A stretch of DNA of 64,000 bases from Nocardia gamkensis NBRC 108242 (GCF_001612985.1 NZ_BDBM01000010.1:124001-188000), one strand, 5' to 3'. Positions 19,356 to 28,150 are shown, counted from the stretch's first letter. Notes: generated by a model from the letters alone, not told the origin. Translations and numbers: made by a program.

Positions 19356-20155
19356 CGGCACTGCCAATCCGGGGTCCGCTTTTCGACGAACGCCCGAGGT
19401 CCCTCGAGCGCGTCCTCGGTGCGGGTCACTCGTTCGCGGAACGACTCGGCCAGCATCTCGGCCTCGTGCAGTGGCACATCGAGTCCCTTGACGATGGCCA
19501 GCCTGGTGCCCCGGACCGCGAGGGGGGCATTGGAGTTGAGGATGTCGCCGATCTCGTGGGCCCGCTCGAGCAGGCGCTCGTGCTCCACCACCTCGGTGAC
19601 CATGCCCAGCTCGTAGGCCCGCTGGGCGCTCATGCGCTCGTGCTTGCCCATCAGCGCCATGCGCAGGGCCACCGACCGTGGCAGCACGCGGGCCAGGCGG
19701 ACGACTTCGCGCCCCGCGACGAGTCCGATGCTGACGTGCGGGTCGAAGAAGGTCGCGCGCTCGGAGGCGATGACGATATCGCCGGTCGTGACCCAGTCCA
19801 GTCCCGCGCCGCAACATATTCCGTTGATCGCGGCGAGGATCGGTTTGGTCATGCTGCGGAAGGGTGGTGTGCCTTCCTGCGGAGCCTCCCATTGTTCGTA
19901 GGTCGACAGGTACGGCCGTTCGTTGACCACCTTGCCGTCGCCGGGAATCGCTTTGACATCGGCGCCGGTGCAGAAGGCGCGACCGGTTCCGGTGACGATG
20001 AGCAGCCAGACCTTGTCGTCGTTCTCGGCCTCCTCGTAGGCGGCGCGCAGTTCGGTGATCATGTGCGGGCTGAGCGCGTTGAGGGCAGCGGGGCGGTTCA
20101 GGGTGATGGTGGCCGTATGCCCGTCAACCTCGTAGCCGATGGTGTCGAACGGCAT
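19352..20155 (-). CDS. Enoyl-CoA hydratase/isomerase (crotonase), 267 aa
   Basis: First gene of the leftward five-gene operon. The oxyanion elements are GRAFCTGADVKAIPG and AINGICCGAGLDWVTTGD. The FFDPHVSIGLVAGREVVRLA segment parallels the adjacent paralogue. The start MPFDTIGYEVDG at 20155 has AGGAGG six bases upstream; the frame extends 12 residues further but without support. The regulon box ends 36 bp upstream of the start, across the presumed promoter. Confidence 0.88.
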   Translation of the reverse strand: MPFDTIGYEVDGHTATITLNRPAALNALSPHMITELRAAYEEAENDDKVWLLIVTGTGRAFCTGADVKAIPGDGKVVNERPYLSTYEQWEAPQEGTPPFRSMTKPILAAINGICCGAGLDWVTTGDIVIASERATFFDPHVSIGLVAGREVVRLARVLPRSVALRMALMGKHERMSAQRAYELGMVTEVVEHERLLERAHEIGDILNSNAPLAVRGTRLAIVKGLDVPLHEAEMLAESFRERVTRTEDALEGPRAFVEKRTPDWQCR

Positions 20156-20190
20156 GCTTGTCCTCCTGGGGCGGGGCGGGGCGTGGGCCA

Positions 20191-20209
20191 TACTGTTATG
20201 TGTACAGTA
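20191..20209. promoter_or_regulatory. Regulon box (TACTGTT-N5-TACAGTA)
   Basis: TACTGTTATGTGTACAGTA, 13 of 14 half-site positions, followed by GACAATACC, an extension also seen at 33189 as GAGAATACC. It lies between divergent starts at 20155 and 20270, 36 and 61 bp away, well placed to repress both. Confidence 0.8.
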
Positions 20210-20269
20210 GACAATACCGTCAGCTCGTCTGCCAAGGTGGCGTCGAGTACCGACGAGGAAAGAGTTGTT

Positions 20270-20968
20270 ATGGCCGAGAACGGGAACTCAGCTACGGATG
20301 ACGCGGCGGTCGACGCCGGGCCGCCGCTGCGCTTCGGCGACATCCCGTTGCCGCAGACCGTCGCGGCGGCCGCGGCGATCCGCCGGATCAGCGGCCTGCT
20401 GCTGTCGCTGGAGAATCCACATCCGGCCGTGGATACGATGCTCGCCAGGATGGCCGAGTGGGAACTCGCACTGGCCGCCGCGGTCCCGCCGGATCCGGCG
20501 CCGAGAGTGGGCGCCGACGCCGACGCGTTGTCCCGTCGCGTCTATCTGGACCACGCCTTCGATATCGGCGCTTTCAATCCCTGCTTTCCCGAGTACGTCT
20601 TCGACCACATCGGCGCCGAGTCGGCCCGGGGCCGCATCACGTTCCCGCTGGTGCACGAGGGGCCGCCCGGTCTGGTGCACGGCGGATTCCTCGGCGTCTT
20701 CTTCGACGCCGTGGTCCAGCACCAGAGCTGCGCGGCCGGCCTGTCGGGTAAGACGCGGTCGATGGACATCACCTACCGCCGCCCCACCCCGATCCTCGTC
20801 GAGCTGGACTTCGACATCACGCGCGCGGTGCAGGAGCGGGGGATCGAATCGACCGCCCGGTTGCTGCGCGCCGGCGAGGTGCTGTGTTCGGCAGTCGTGC
20901 GGACGGTGGCCGTCCCGCCGGACCGCCTGACCACCACGCGCTACGGCGAACGCACAGCGCGCATCTGA
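20270..20968 (+). CDS. Hotdog thioesterase (PaaI-like), 232 aa
   Basis: Larger hotdog-fold thioesterase. The catalytic helix region is GLVHGGFLGVFFDAVVQHQS, containing the standard HGG and acidic residue, followed by TRSMDITYRRPTP. The about 100-residue N-terminal part (RFGDIPLPQTVAAAAAIRR) looks helical and is typical of long actinobacterial members. ATG 20270 is preceded by GAGGAAAG. It heads a two-gene rightward unit with a crotonase and could release CoA from side products of the pathway. Confidence 0.85.
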   Translation: MAENGNSATDDAAVDAGPPLRFGDIPLPQTVAAAAAIRRISGLLLSLENPHPAVDTMLARMAEWELALAAAVPPDPAPRVGADADALSRRVYLDHAFDIGAFNPCFPEYVFDHIGAESARGRITFPLVHEGPPGLVHGGFLGVFFDAVVQHQSCAAGLSGKTRSMDITYRRPTPILVELDFDITRAVQERGIESTARLLRAGEVLCSAVVRTVAVPPDRLTTTRYGERTARI

Positions 20969-21022
20969 CCAGTTCGAAGGCTCCCGCGCACAATCCCGTG
21001 AACGAGAAGGAAGAGACATTCG

Positions 21023-21922
21023 ATGACCAGTTCCAGCGCCGCCGACGGCCGCGTGCTCTACGAGGTCGATCCGGACCGCAGGATCGCCACCGTCACACTG
21101 AACAATCCCGCACAACGCAATTCCTATGACGCGGCCATGCGCGACGCTCTCGCGCGCTACCTGGACGAGGTCGCCGAGGACGACGACATCACCGTCGTGC
21201 TGCTGCGCGGGGCCGAGGGGGTGTTCAGCACCGGGGCCGATATGAACAACGCCTACGGCTGGTACGGCGAACGTGCCGCGGGCAACGGCGATCGCCCCGC
21301 CAAGAGCAGGCCGAGCCAGCGTCGTCGCCTCACGGTGGACCGGAAGTCCTTCGGCTTCTATCACAACTTCATGGGTTTTCCGAAGGTCACCGTCGGCGAG
21401 ATCAGCGGCTACGCTCTCGGCGGCGGCTTCGAGATGGCATTGATGACCGACATCTCGGTCATCGCCCGGGACGCGCGGATCGGAATGCCCGCGACGCGGT
21501 TCCTCGGTCCGGCGCTGGGCAGCCTGCACATGTTCTTCCATCGGCTCGGTCCGGTGCTCGCCCGCCGAATGCTGCTGACCGGGGATATCGTCGAAGCGAG
21601 CGAGCTGGAACCTCTCGGCGTCTTCACCGAGACCTGTGACCCGGCGGCGGTGACCGCGCGTGCTCGTTACTGGGCCGAGAAGGCGGCGAAGATGCCCGCC
21701 GACGGTGTCGTCATCGCGAAGGAGGCGTTCCGGCTGGTCGAGCAGAGCCAGGCTTATCAGGGCGAGGAGGTGGCCAGCTATATCTTCCACGCCTTCGGCA
21801 CCAATCTGCAATTCGCACCGGGGGAATTCAATTTCGTGAAAACCCGGGCCGAGCACGGTACCCGGGAGGCGTTCCGCCTGCGCGACGAGCATTTCCATGT
21901 GCCGGAGCCCGACCTGAGTTGA
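21023..21922 (+). CDS. Enoyl-CoA hydratase/isomerase (crotonase), 299 aa
   Basis: Crotonase with oxyanion segments EGVFSTGADMNNAYGWYG and EISGYALGGGFEMALMTD. The active-site region is MPATRFLGPALGSLHMFFHR, in which neither canonical catalytic Glu is evident, so it may not be a standard hydratase. A basic insert (PAKSRPSQRRRLTVDRK) around residues 93-110 lengthens it beyond the usual 260 residues. ATG 21023 follows AAGGAAGAG. It ends 21 bp before a perfect 32-bp terminator palindrome. Confidence 0.85.
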   Translation: MTSSSAADGRVLYEVDPDRRIATVTLNNPAQRNSYDAAMRDALARYLDEVAEDDDITVVLLRGAEGVFSTGADMNNAYGWYGERAAGNGDRPAKSRPSQRRRLTVDRKSFGFYHNFMGFPKVTVGEISGYALGGGFEMALMTDISVIARDARIGMPATRFLGPALGSLHMFFHRLGPVLARRMLLTGDIVEASELEPLGVFTETCDPAAVTARARYWAEKAAKMPADGVVIAKEAFRLVEQSQAYQGEEVASYIFHAFGTNLQFAPGEFNFVKTRAEHGTREAFRLRDEHFHVPEPDLS

Positions 21923-21943
21923 ACCGGTAGCCGAGAAACGTAT

Positions 21944-21975
21944 CGAGGGGCCGACGCGATCGCGTCGGCCCCTCG
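21944..21975. terminator. Perfect 32-bp palindrome, bidirectional terminator
   Basis: The left arm CGAGGGGCCGACGCGA is followed directly by its exact complement. It lies between the crotonase end (21922) and the TetR gene end (22014), serving both directions. Confidence 0.82.
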
Positions 21976-22013
21976 AGCTCGGAGTAACCTGGTTTCTACA
22001 ATGAGTAACTGAG

Positions 22014-22772
22014 TTACTTGTTGGCTGCCGCCGCCTTTTTGGCAGTTCGGCGTGGCGCGCGCGGCTTCGCCTTGTCGGCCTCGATGAGCGAACTCGCGCG
22101 ATCGAGGATGCATTGCAGGCCGTATTCGAAATTGCGATCGTCGGGAGCGCCGGACTTGCGTCCCTTCGACATGGCCTCGGCGAGGAGGGGAGTGGTCTCC
22201 GGTTCGATGAGGATGTCATCGTAGTAGGCACCTCCCTCGGCGTCCTGCTCCTTGTTCTTGTCGTAGAGCCGTTGCAGGACGACCGACCCGCGGATGTGCA
22301 GATTCAGCGCCGAATAGGTATCGAACGCATCGTCCACCGACAGGCCTGCCTCCACCAGGCTGGCCACCGCGTGTTCCATCTGTCGTGCGCCGAGTTGCGC
22401 GGCGTGCGGGCTGAGCGCCGACCTGATCAGAATCAGGTCGCACAGAATCGGATTGCCGAGAAAGACACTGCGCATGGTGCGCGCATGATTGCTCATGGAT
22501 TCGCGCCAGTCGCTGGCCTCGACGAATGGGGTGGCGAAGACATACCGGCTCAACGCCCGGTCGGTCATCGCGTTGAGCAGATCGTCCTTCTTGCGGAAGT
22601 ACCAGTAGATACTGGTGACACCCACGTCGAGGTGCTTGCCGAGCAGCGGCATGCTCAGTCCGTCGATCGACACCTGTTCGGCGAGTTCGAACGCGCCCTC
22701 GATGATGTCCTCCGGATTGAGAGAACCACGCTCGCGCCTGGGCCGCTTCGCTGCGGCGCTTCGTTTCGTCAT
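22014..22772 (-). CDS. TetR-family transcriptional regulator, 252 aa
   Basis: The only DNA-binding protein recognised in the window. The N-terminal helix-turn-helix runs from about residue 20 to 65: DIIEGAFELAEQVSIDGLSM, then LGKHLDVGVTSIYWYFRKKD, the expected TetR recognition helix. The remaining about 190 residues form the ligand domain, and the protein ends in a Lys/Ala/Pro-rich tail. Acyl-CoA or pathway intermediates are the usual inducers in this kind of cluster (inference). ATG 22772 is used; a GTG at 22784 is possible. Two inverted repeats lie upstream, and a weak regulon box at 22919-22937 could mediate autoregulation. Confidence 0.9.
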   Translation of the reverse strand: MTKRSAAAKRPRRERGSLNPEDIIEGAFELAEQVSIDGLSMPLLGKHLDVGVTSIYWYFRKKDDLLNAMTDRALSRYVFATPFVEASDWRESMSNHARTMRSVFLGNPILCDLILIRSALSPHAAQLGARQMEHAVASLVEAGLSVDDAFDTYSALNLHIRGSVVLQRLYDKNKEQDAEGGAYYDDILIEPETTPLLAEAMSKGRKSGAPDDRNFEYGLQCILDRASSLIEADKAKPRAPRRTAKKAAAANK

Positions 22773-22803
22773 TCCCGGTCCCACTTCCGTGATAGGTCCA
22801 CTT

Positions 22804-22831
22804 ACCTGAACACGAACACGTCACTTCAGGT
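22804..22831. repeat. Inverted repeat ACCTGAA-N14-TTCAGGT
   Basis: Perfect 7-bp arms separated by 14 bp, 32 bp upstream of the TetR start. The position suits an autoregulatory operator, but the sequence differs from the shared box. Confidence 0.5.
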
Positions 22832-22913
22832 CCAAGCCGATGAGCCTGCGCTGAAATCCAGTCCGCGAAAGGTGATCCGAGCGACCATCAGTCGGGCTGA
22901 AAGTAGCACGGTA

Positions 22914-22946
22914 AATCGTACCACGGCCGTTACTGTCGGTACGATT
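22914..22946. repeat. Inverted repeat AATCGTACC-N15-GGTACGATT
   Basis: Perfect 9-bp arms. The spacer holds TACCACGGCCGTTACTGTC-like sequence (22919-22937), with one good half-site TACTGTC and one poor one. It could be an operator or an mRNA hairpin upstream of the TetR gene. Confidence 0.5.
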
Positions 22947-23090
22947 CGTCGCCCTGTTCCGGGGTTGGTTATGTCGGTGCTTCCGGTGCACGGGTGCCAC
23001 GCATATTCAGTTCGAAGTCGCGCGGGTCACACTTTCGGTGATCGCTCCTCGAATTAACCCGTCCGCGATGACGCGGAATTCCGAGTTCCG

Positions 23091-23891
23091 TTACCCGCCT
23101 GTGCCCCAGGTGCCGGTGAAGACCGGAGCACGCTTCTCGGAGAACGCCGCGAAAGCTTCCAGGACGTCACGTCCGGACAGGTTGATCGTCTGGGCGCGTG
23201 CCTCGTCGGCGAGAGCGTCTCGCATCGTGTGGTCGGTGCCGTCGTTCAACAGCGCTTTGGTCTGCGCCAGCGCCGTCGGTGGTCCCGCGGCCAGCCGAGC
23301 CGCCAGATCGGAGACGAAGGTGTCGATGTCGTCGTCCGGTTGGACCCAGGTGACCAGGCCGAGGGAGTGGGCCTCCGCCGCGCTGATCATCTCGGCGAGG
23401 AAGGCGAGGCGCTTGGCCTGCTGCAGACCGACCAGCTTGGGCAGCAGCCAGGAACCTCCGCAGTCCAGCGAAAGCGCCCGGCGACTGAAGATCTGGCAGA
23501 ATCTCGCCTCGGGGGTGGCGACCACCAGATCGCATCCGAGGGCCAGATTCCATCCGGCGCCGGCCGCGACGCCGCGCACTTTGGCGATAGTCGGCACCTG
23601 CAGATCGTGCAGACGCAGGACCGCCTCGTTGATGGCGCGCATATCGCGGCTGGGATCGGGGAATTCGGCGACATCCGCGGCGTCGGAGATGTCCGCGCCG
23701 GAGCAGAACGCGTCGCCCGCGCCGGTCAGCACCAGCGCGCGGATGTTCTTGTTGTAGGTGGCGTCGTGCAGTGTGTCGCGCAGCGCCGCCCACATCGCCA
23801 TCGTTATCGCGTTCTTGCGGTGCGGGCGATTGAAGGTCAGGGTGCGGACAGCGCCCACATCCTCGATGAGAAGGGGTGACTCGTCGGTCAC
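23091..23891 (-). CDS. Enoyl-CoA hydratase/isomerase, PaaG-like, 266 aa
   Basis: Crotonase with FCSGADISDAADVAEFP and KVRGVAAGAGWNLALGCDLV oxyanion segments and a catalytic-Asp region LSLDCGGSWLLPKLVG as in PaaG-like isomerases/hydratases. It has exactly the same length as the crotonase at 61099 and shares the blocks PHRKNAI, AGAGWNLALGCDLVVATP and LSLDCGGSWLLPKLVG, so the two are recent duplicates. It is the last gene of the P450-SDR-CoA-transferase operon, four bases after the CoA-transferase. Confidence 0.9.
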   Translation of the reverse strand: MTDESPLLIEDVGAVRTLTFNRPHRKNAITMAMWAALRDTLHDATYNKNIRALVLTGAGDAFCSGADISDAADVAEFPDPSRDMRAINEAVLRLHDLQVPTIAKVRGVAAGAGWNLALGCDLVVATPEARFCQIFSRRALSLDCGGSWLLPKLVGLQQAKRLAFLAEMISAAEAHSLGLVTWVQPDDDIDTFVSDLAARLAAGPPTALAQTKALLNDGTDHTMRDALADEARAQTINLSGRDVLEAFAAFSEKRAPVFTGTWGTGG

Positions 23892-23895
23892 GGGT

Positions 23896-25128
23896 TCATC
23901 CTTTCGTCTGCGCCGTGTCGGCGGCGGACCCTATCGCGCCCGATGCGCGGAATCCGGCGATCTCCGTGTCGCCGAATCCGGCCTCGGTGAGCACGGCGCC
24001 GGTGTGGTCACCGAGATCGGGAACCGAGCCCATGGGAGGGTCGTAGCCCGCGATGATCGGAGGTGGCAACAGCGACGGCACCGAACCGGCGGGGGTGTCG
24101 ACGCGACGCCAGCGATCGCGCGCCGCCAGATGCGGGTGTGCGTTCACTTCGCTCGGCGTGTTGTAACGGGAGTTCCCGATCCCGGCGGCGTCGGCGCGGT
24201 CCTGGATGTCGGCCAGATCATGCCGTGCGCACCACTGCGCCAAAGCCGCGTCGAGTTCCGCGCGGTGCCGTACGCGATCGGCATTGCCCGCGTAGGCGGG
24301 ATCGTCCGCCAGATCCGCTCTGCCGATGAGTTCACGGGCCAGACGCTGCCATTCTCGGTCGTTCGTCGTCCCCAGCACCACCGTGCGGCCATCGGCGGTG
24401 GCGTAGGCCCCGTATGGGGCGACCGCGGGTGAACTCATGCCGAGGGGCTGCTGGTCCACGCCGGTGTGCCTGGTGTAGGTCAAGGCGTATCCCATCAGCT
24501 CCACGGCGGTGTCGAAAAGGCTCACCGAACCCGTCGACTGTGCCCCGGGCGCCGCGCTCCGCTTGCCGTGCAGCATCGCGAGAATGGCCAAGGCCCCGTA
24601 TAAGCCCGAGCACACATCGGCGATCGGCGGGCCCGGCTTCGCGGGCGCCCCCGGGCCGCCGGTGACCGCGCAGACTCCGGCCTCGGCCTGGATCAGTAGG
24701 TCGTAGGCGCGCTTGTGCGACAGCGGACCGCCCGCCCCGTAACCGTCGATCTCCAAGACGACGACCTCCGGATGACACCGGGCGAGATCGTCCGGTGCGA
24801 GGCCGAGCGCGGCGGTCGCCCCCGGCGCGAGATTGGAGACGAAAACGTCGGCGCGGTCGAGCAATCGGTGCAGAATCATCAAGCCATCGGGATGCTTCAG
24901 ATCGAGTGTCACCGACTCCTTCCCGCGATTGGCCCAAACGAAATGCGCCGCGAGCCCGTGGACGACATCGTCGTAGTGGCGCGCGAAGTCGCCGCCGCGC
25001 GGATGCTCGACCTTGATCACCCGCGCTCCGAAATCCGCCAGTGTCCGTGTGCACATCGGGGCGGAGACGGCCTGCTCGAGCGATACCACGGTGATACCCG
25101 CGAGCGGACCCGCCGGAGGTTCACCCAT
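23896..25128 (-). CDS. CaiB/BaiF family CoA-transferase, 410 aa
   Basis: Complete class III CoA-transferase. The N-terminus GPLAGITVVSLEQAVSAPMC leads into GARVIKVEHPRGGDF, and the catalytic Asp is in YDLLIQAEAGVCAVTG. The C-terminal region (SRYNTPSEVNAHPHLAARD) is typical. Its start shares one base with the SDR stop (TGATG), and a GTG three bases earlier would make GTGA. The enzyme may activate a free acid by exchange instead of ATP, or epimerise a 2-methyl branch as alpha-methylacyl-CoA racemases do. The sequence does not decide which. Confidence 0.9.
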   Translation of the reverse strand: MGEPPAGPLAGITVVSLEQAVSAPMCTRTLADFGARVIKVEHPRGGDFARHYDDVVHGLAAHFVWANRGKESVTLDLKHPDGLMILHRLLDRADVFVSNLAPGATAALGLAPDDLARCHPEVVVLEIDGYGAGGPLSHKRAYDLLIQAEAGVCAVTGGPGAPAKPGPPIADVCSGLYGALAILAMLHGKRSAAPGAQSTGSVSLFDTAVELMGYALTYTRHTGVDQQPLGMSSPAVAPYGAYATADGRTVVLGTTNDREWQRLARELIGRADLADDPAYAGNADRVRHRAELDAALAQWCARHDLADIQDRADAAGIGNSRYNTPSEVNAHPHLAARDRWRRVDTPAGSVPSLLPPPIIAGYDPPMGSVPDLGDHTGAVLTEAGFGDTEIAGFRASGAIGSAADTAQTKG

Positions 25129-25892
25129 CACATCACCAGGCCGCCGTCCACCGGCAGTACCTGCCCGGTGACGAACGAGGCGGCGTCGGAGGCGAGGAAG
25201 ACGAAAGCTCCCGCGACCTCCTGTGGTTCGGCCCAGCGGCGCATGGGAATCCGGTTCAGCATCTGCTCGGCGAATTTCGGATCGGTGCGGATCGTGGCGG
25301 TCATCGGCGTGGCCGCGGCGGGCGCGAGCGCGTTGACGGTGATCTGCTTGCGCGCCAGTTCCCGTGCCAGTGATTTCGTCATCCCCACGATGCCGGACTT
25401 GGCCGCCGAGTAGTTCACCTGTCCGAGCGTGCCGACCAATCCCGCGGACGAGGTCACGTTGATGATGCGGCCGGTCCCGTCGGTCGGCAGATACGGCAGT
25501 GCGGCCTGCGCGCAGCGGAACGCGCCCAGCACGTGGATATCGAGCATGCGCAGCACCGAGTCCTCGGTGGTGGCGCTGAACATGGCGGGCTCGGTGACTC
25601 CGGCGTTGTTCACCACGATGTTCAGCGTTCCGCCGGTCAGCTCCGCCGCGGCCGCGGCCGCCGCATCGGCGGCGGACCGGTCCCGCACATCGAGCGCGGC
25701 GGCGGAGGCCAGCCCGCCGTCGGCGACGATCTTCTCCGCCGTGGCCGCCGCGGCCGCCCCGTCTACATCGGTGACGAGCACCGCAGCGCCCTGCGCCGCC
25801 AAGGCGGCGGCGACTGCCGCGCCGATTCCGGCAGCGGCGCCGGTGACCAACGCCGAACGGCCGGTGAGATCGAAGATATTACGGTCGGTCAC
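25128..25892 (-). CDS. Short-chain dehydrogenase, 254 aa
   Basis: Classical SDR with TGAAAGIGAAV cofactor motif, an acidic residue in LVTDVDG (NAD preference), VVNNAG, NVTSSAG and NYSAAKSG for Ser-Tyr-Lys. An alanine-rich stretch near residues 70-90 is unusual in composition but in frame. The GTG start at 25892 follows GAGGAG. It lies 39 bases after the P450, so it may oxidise the alcohol made by that P450 to a ketone. Confidence 0.9.
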   Translation of the reverse strand: MTDRNIFDLTGRSALVTGAAAGIGAAVAAALAAQGAAVLVTDVDGAAAAATAEKIVADGGLASAAALDVRDRSAADAAAAAAAELTGGTLNIVVNNAGVTEPAMFSATTEDSVLRMLDIHVLGAFRCAQAALPYLPTDGTGRIINVTSSAGLVGTLGQVNYSAAKSGIVGMTKSLARELARKQITVNALAPAAATPMTATIRTDPKFAEQMLNRIPMRRWAEPQEVAGAFVFLASDAASFVTGQVLPVDGGLVM

Positions 25893-25931
25893 AGCTCTCC
25901 TCGGAGTCGGAACCTACGGTGGCGGTGCGGC

Positions 25932-27140
25932 TCAGGCGACATCGAAGGTCACCGGGAGCGCGGTCGGCGAGCGGAAGGGCTGGCCGAAGATGTGGGGATC
26001 GCCGTCCGGCAGCAGGGTGATGTTCGTCAGCCGCTGTAGCAGCGACTCCATCGCTACCCGGGTTTCCAGGCGCGCGAGGTGCAGGCCGAGGCAGGTGTGC
26101 GCGCCTGCGGTGAAACTGATGTGCGGAATGTGGGTGCGGAAGATGTCGAATTCCTCCGATCGCTCCCAGCGGCTCTCGTCGCGGTTCGCCGAACCGAGGC
26201 ACAGGTCGAGCACCGCGCCTTCGGGGATGCTGACGCCCTCGAGCTCGGTATCCTGTGTCACATACCGCTGCACCAGTGTCAGCGGCGTTTCGAAACGCAG
26301 CCCTTCTTCGATCGCCTGCGGGAGCAGGTCGCGGTTCTGCTGGACCGCGGCGAATTGCTCGGGATGGGTGAGCAGCTGAAAGAGCAGGTTGCCCGACGAC
26401 CGGTAGGTCGTTTCCAGTCCCGCCGGCAACAACAGTCGCAGGAAGGAATAGATCGCGCGGTCGCTCAGTTTCTCACCGTCGATCTCGGCCGTGACCAGAT
26501 CACTGATGATGTCGTCGCTCGGCGCGGACCGGCGGAGTTCGATATGACGGAGGAAGTATTCCTTCAGATCCTTGGACGCCTGCAGTGCTCTCGGCACGTT
26601 GCCCGCGTAGCTGATGATGGCTACGGCGGCTTCGCGGAAGAACGGCAGATCCTCCTCCGGTAGCCCGAGCAGCCGGGCGATGACCCGGGTGGGGAACTCG
26701 AAGGTGAAATCGCGCACCAGGTCCGCGCGCCCTTCCTCGATGAACTCATCGATGAGTTGTTCGCAGATCGGCCGGACGACTTCCGGCTCCCACACCGCCA
26801 GCGATTGCGGCTTGAATGCCGCGGACACCAGATTCCGGTGCGCTTTGTGGGTGAGTCCGTTCATCGCCAGGATGGTCGGTCCCATGAACACGCCGATCGT
26901 GCTGTCGTAGAGCTGCGTGCTGAACACGGTGTTGTTGCGCAACGCCTTGTTCACCGCTGTCCAGGACACGGCGGCGAAGGTGTCGGCGGGGCGCAGTTCC
27001 TCCGGGGTTCTGGAGTAGTCCATCACGGTTCCGTGGAACACGCCGCCCTCGCGCCGTCGAGCGGCGAAGAAGGGGTAGGGATCATGGGGATCGGGAACTT
27101 CCCCGATCGTTTGCGATTTGTCCTCAACTGGACTGTTCAC
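25932..27140 (-). CDS. Cytochrome P450, 402 aa
   Basis: Soluble bacterial class I P450. The heme loop FTAGAHTCLG places the thiolate at Cys350, the K-helix ExxR is EGLRF, and the I-helix oxygen groove reads LLPAGLETTYRS, with Glu-Thr where Asp/Glu-Thr is normal. It is probably a hydroxylase of the pathway substrate. There is no dedicated ferredoxin beside it; possible electron donors are the rubredoxin system at 53255 or FprB at 58185. First gene of the operon, with a perfect regulon box 49 bp upstream. Confidence 0.93.
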   Translation of the reverse strand: MNSPVEDKSQTIGEVPDPHDPYPFFAARRREGGVFHGTVMDYSRTPEELRPADTFAAVSWTAVNKALRNNTVFSTQLYDSTIGVFMGPTILAMNGLTHKAHRNLVSAAFKPQSLAVWEPEVVRPICEQLIDEFIEEGRADLVRDFTFEFPTRVIARLLGLPEEDLPFFREAAVAIISYAGNVPRALQASKDLKEYFLRHIELRRSAPSDDIISDLVTAEIDGEKLSDRAIYSFLRLLLPAGLETTYRSSGNLLFQLLTHPEQFAAVQQNRDLLPQAIEEGLRFETPLTLVQRYVTQDTELEGVSIPEGAVLDLCLGSANRDESRWERSEEFDIFRTHIPHISFTAGAHTCLGLHLARLETRVAMESLLQRLTNITLLPDGDPHIFGQPFRSPTALPVTFDVA

Positions 27141-27188
27141 AGCTCACCTCTGACTCGAGTCACACCGCACGGCAGTTGGAGTGAAACA

Positions 27189-27207
27189 TACTGTAACCCA
27201 TACAGTA
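27189..27207. promoter_or_regulatory. Regulon box, perfect (TACTGTA-N5-TACAGTA)
   Basis: TACTGTAACCCATACAGTA, 14 of 14 half-site positions. It lies 49 bp upstream of the P450 start at 27140, and 122 bp before the end of the SDR gene at 27329. Confidence 0.85.
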
Positions 27208-27328
27208 GACAACCTCATTCACTTCGGCAATGCCGTGGACCAGGGGGCTGTTGCCGGATGTGGTGCCGCTCCGCAACGACAAGGCGCGGCCCGCCGTCGG
27301 GCGGACCGCGCCGGGTGTCGTGCTGCGG

Positions 27329-28114
27329 TCAGAGTTCGATCGCGGGGCCGACCGTCATCGGCGCGACGAATCCTCCGTCGACGTGGATGTCCTGACCGTT
27401 GACCCAGCGGGACTCTGGTCCGGCCAGGAAGGCGATCACCGGCACGATGTCGGCGACCGAGGCGTGCCTGCCGACCGTCGCTTTCACCGTATCGAGGACT
27501 TCCTTACCCATCGAGGCTTCGAAATCGGTGAGGATGGGCGTCTCGGTGGGGCCGGGGCTGACGGTGTTGACCCGGACGCCGTACTTCTGCCACGCGGACG
27601 GCGCGAGGCGTTTGGCGAAGATGATCGCGGCCTGCTTGGACGTGCTGTACACGGGATAGGCCGGGTCCTGCGACTCCTGCCAGCGTTCGACGGAGTCGGC
27701 GTCGGTCGCCGACAGCAGGCCGGCCAGGTCGTCGATCCGTTGCTGCCAGCCCAGCGCGGCAACCGAGGCCACGGTGACGATCGCGCCGCCCTGGCGCAGC
27801 AGCGGCAGCATGCCGGTGGTGAACAGCCGCATGCCGAGGTAGTTCACCTTCAGGACGTCGGCGGCGGGGGCGGTGCCCGGCACGCCCGCCACAAAGGCCA
27901 GCGCATCCCAGTCCGGTCCGATTCGTTCCAGCAAGGCGGCGATGGCACTCGCATCGCGCAGATCGCACGTCTCCCGCTGCGCGGCGGGTGTGTCGTTCGG
28001 GCGCAGATCCACCGCGAGCACGTGGTCACCGCGCTCGTGGAAGTGCGCCGCCGTCGCGGCGCCGATGCCCGACCCCGCCCCGACCACGACGATCCTGCGT
28101 TGCTGAGAGACCAT
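27329..28114 (-). CDS. SDR, 3-alpha-hydroxysteroid/coniferyl alcohol dehydrogenase-like, 261 aa
   Basis: SDR that lacks the common NNAG motif and instead has the layout of bacterial 3-alpha-hydroxysteroid and coniferyl alcohol dehydrogenases: VVVGAGSGIGAATA, a short central region (LKVNYLGMRLF), an active-site Ser in TVASVAALG, a long insert WQESQDPAYP and VYSTSKQAAIIFAKR for Tyr-Lys. It probably interconverts a hydroxyl and a ketone on a ring or aryl side chain. ATG 28114 is chosen over a GTG at 28138. Monocistronic, divergent from a P450. Confidence 0.85.
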   Translation of the reverse strand: MVSQQRRIVVVGAGSGIGAATAAHFHERGDHVLAVDLRPNDTPAAQRETCDLRDASAIAALLERIGPDWDALAFVAGVPGTAPAADVLKVNYLGMRLFTTGMLPLLRQGGAIVTVASVAALGWQQRIDDLAGLLSATDADSVERWQESQDPAYPVYSTSKQAAIIFAKRLAPSAWQKYGVRVNTVSPGPTETPILTDFEASMGKEVLDTVKATVGRHASVADIVPVIAFLAGPESRWVNGQDIHVDGGFVAPMTVGPAIEL

Positions 28115-28150
28115 GGATTCCACCGTTCCGATGCGCACACGGGCATCCGT

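Larger units (their letters stand above)
22773..23090. other. Non-coding region upstream of TetR gene
   Basis: 318 bp between the TetR start and the end of the crotonase gene at 23091; no reading frame with a recognisable product. It contains the inverted repeats at 22804-22831 and 22914-22946, so it is probably the regulator's own promoter region. Confidence 0.6.

Noticed and set aside
20288..22231. 647-codon minus-strand frame
   Set aside because: It runs antisense through the thioesterase, crotonase and the end of the TetR gene and has no recognisable domain.
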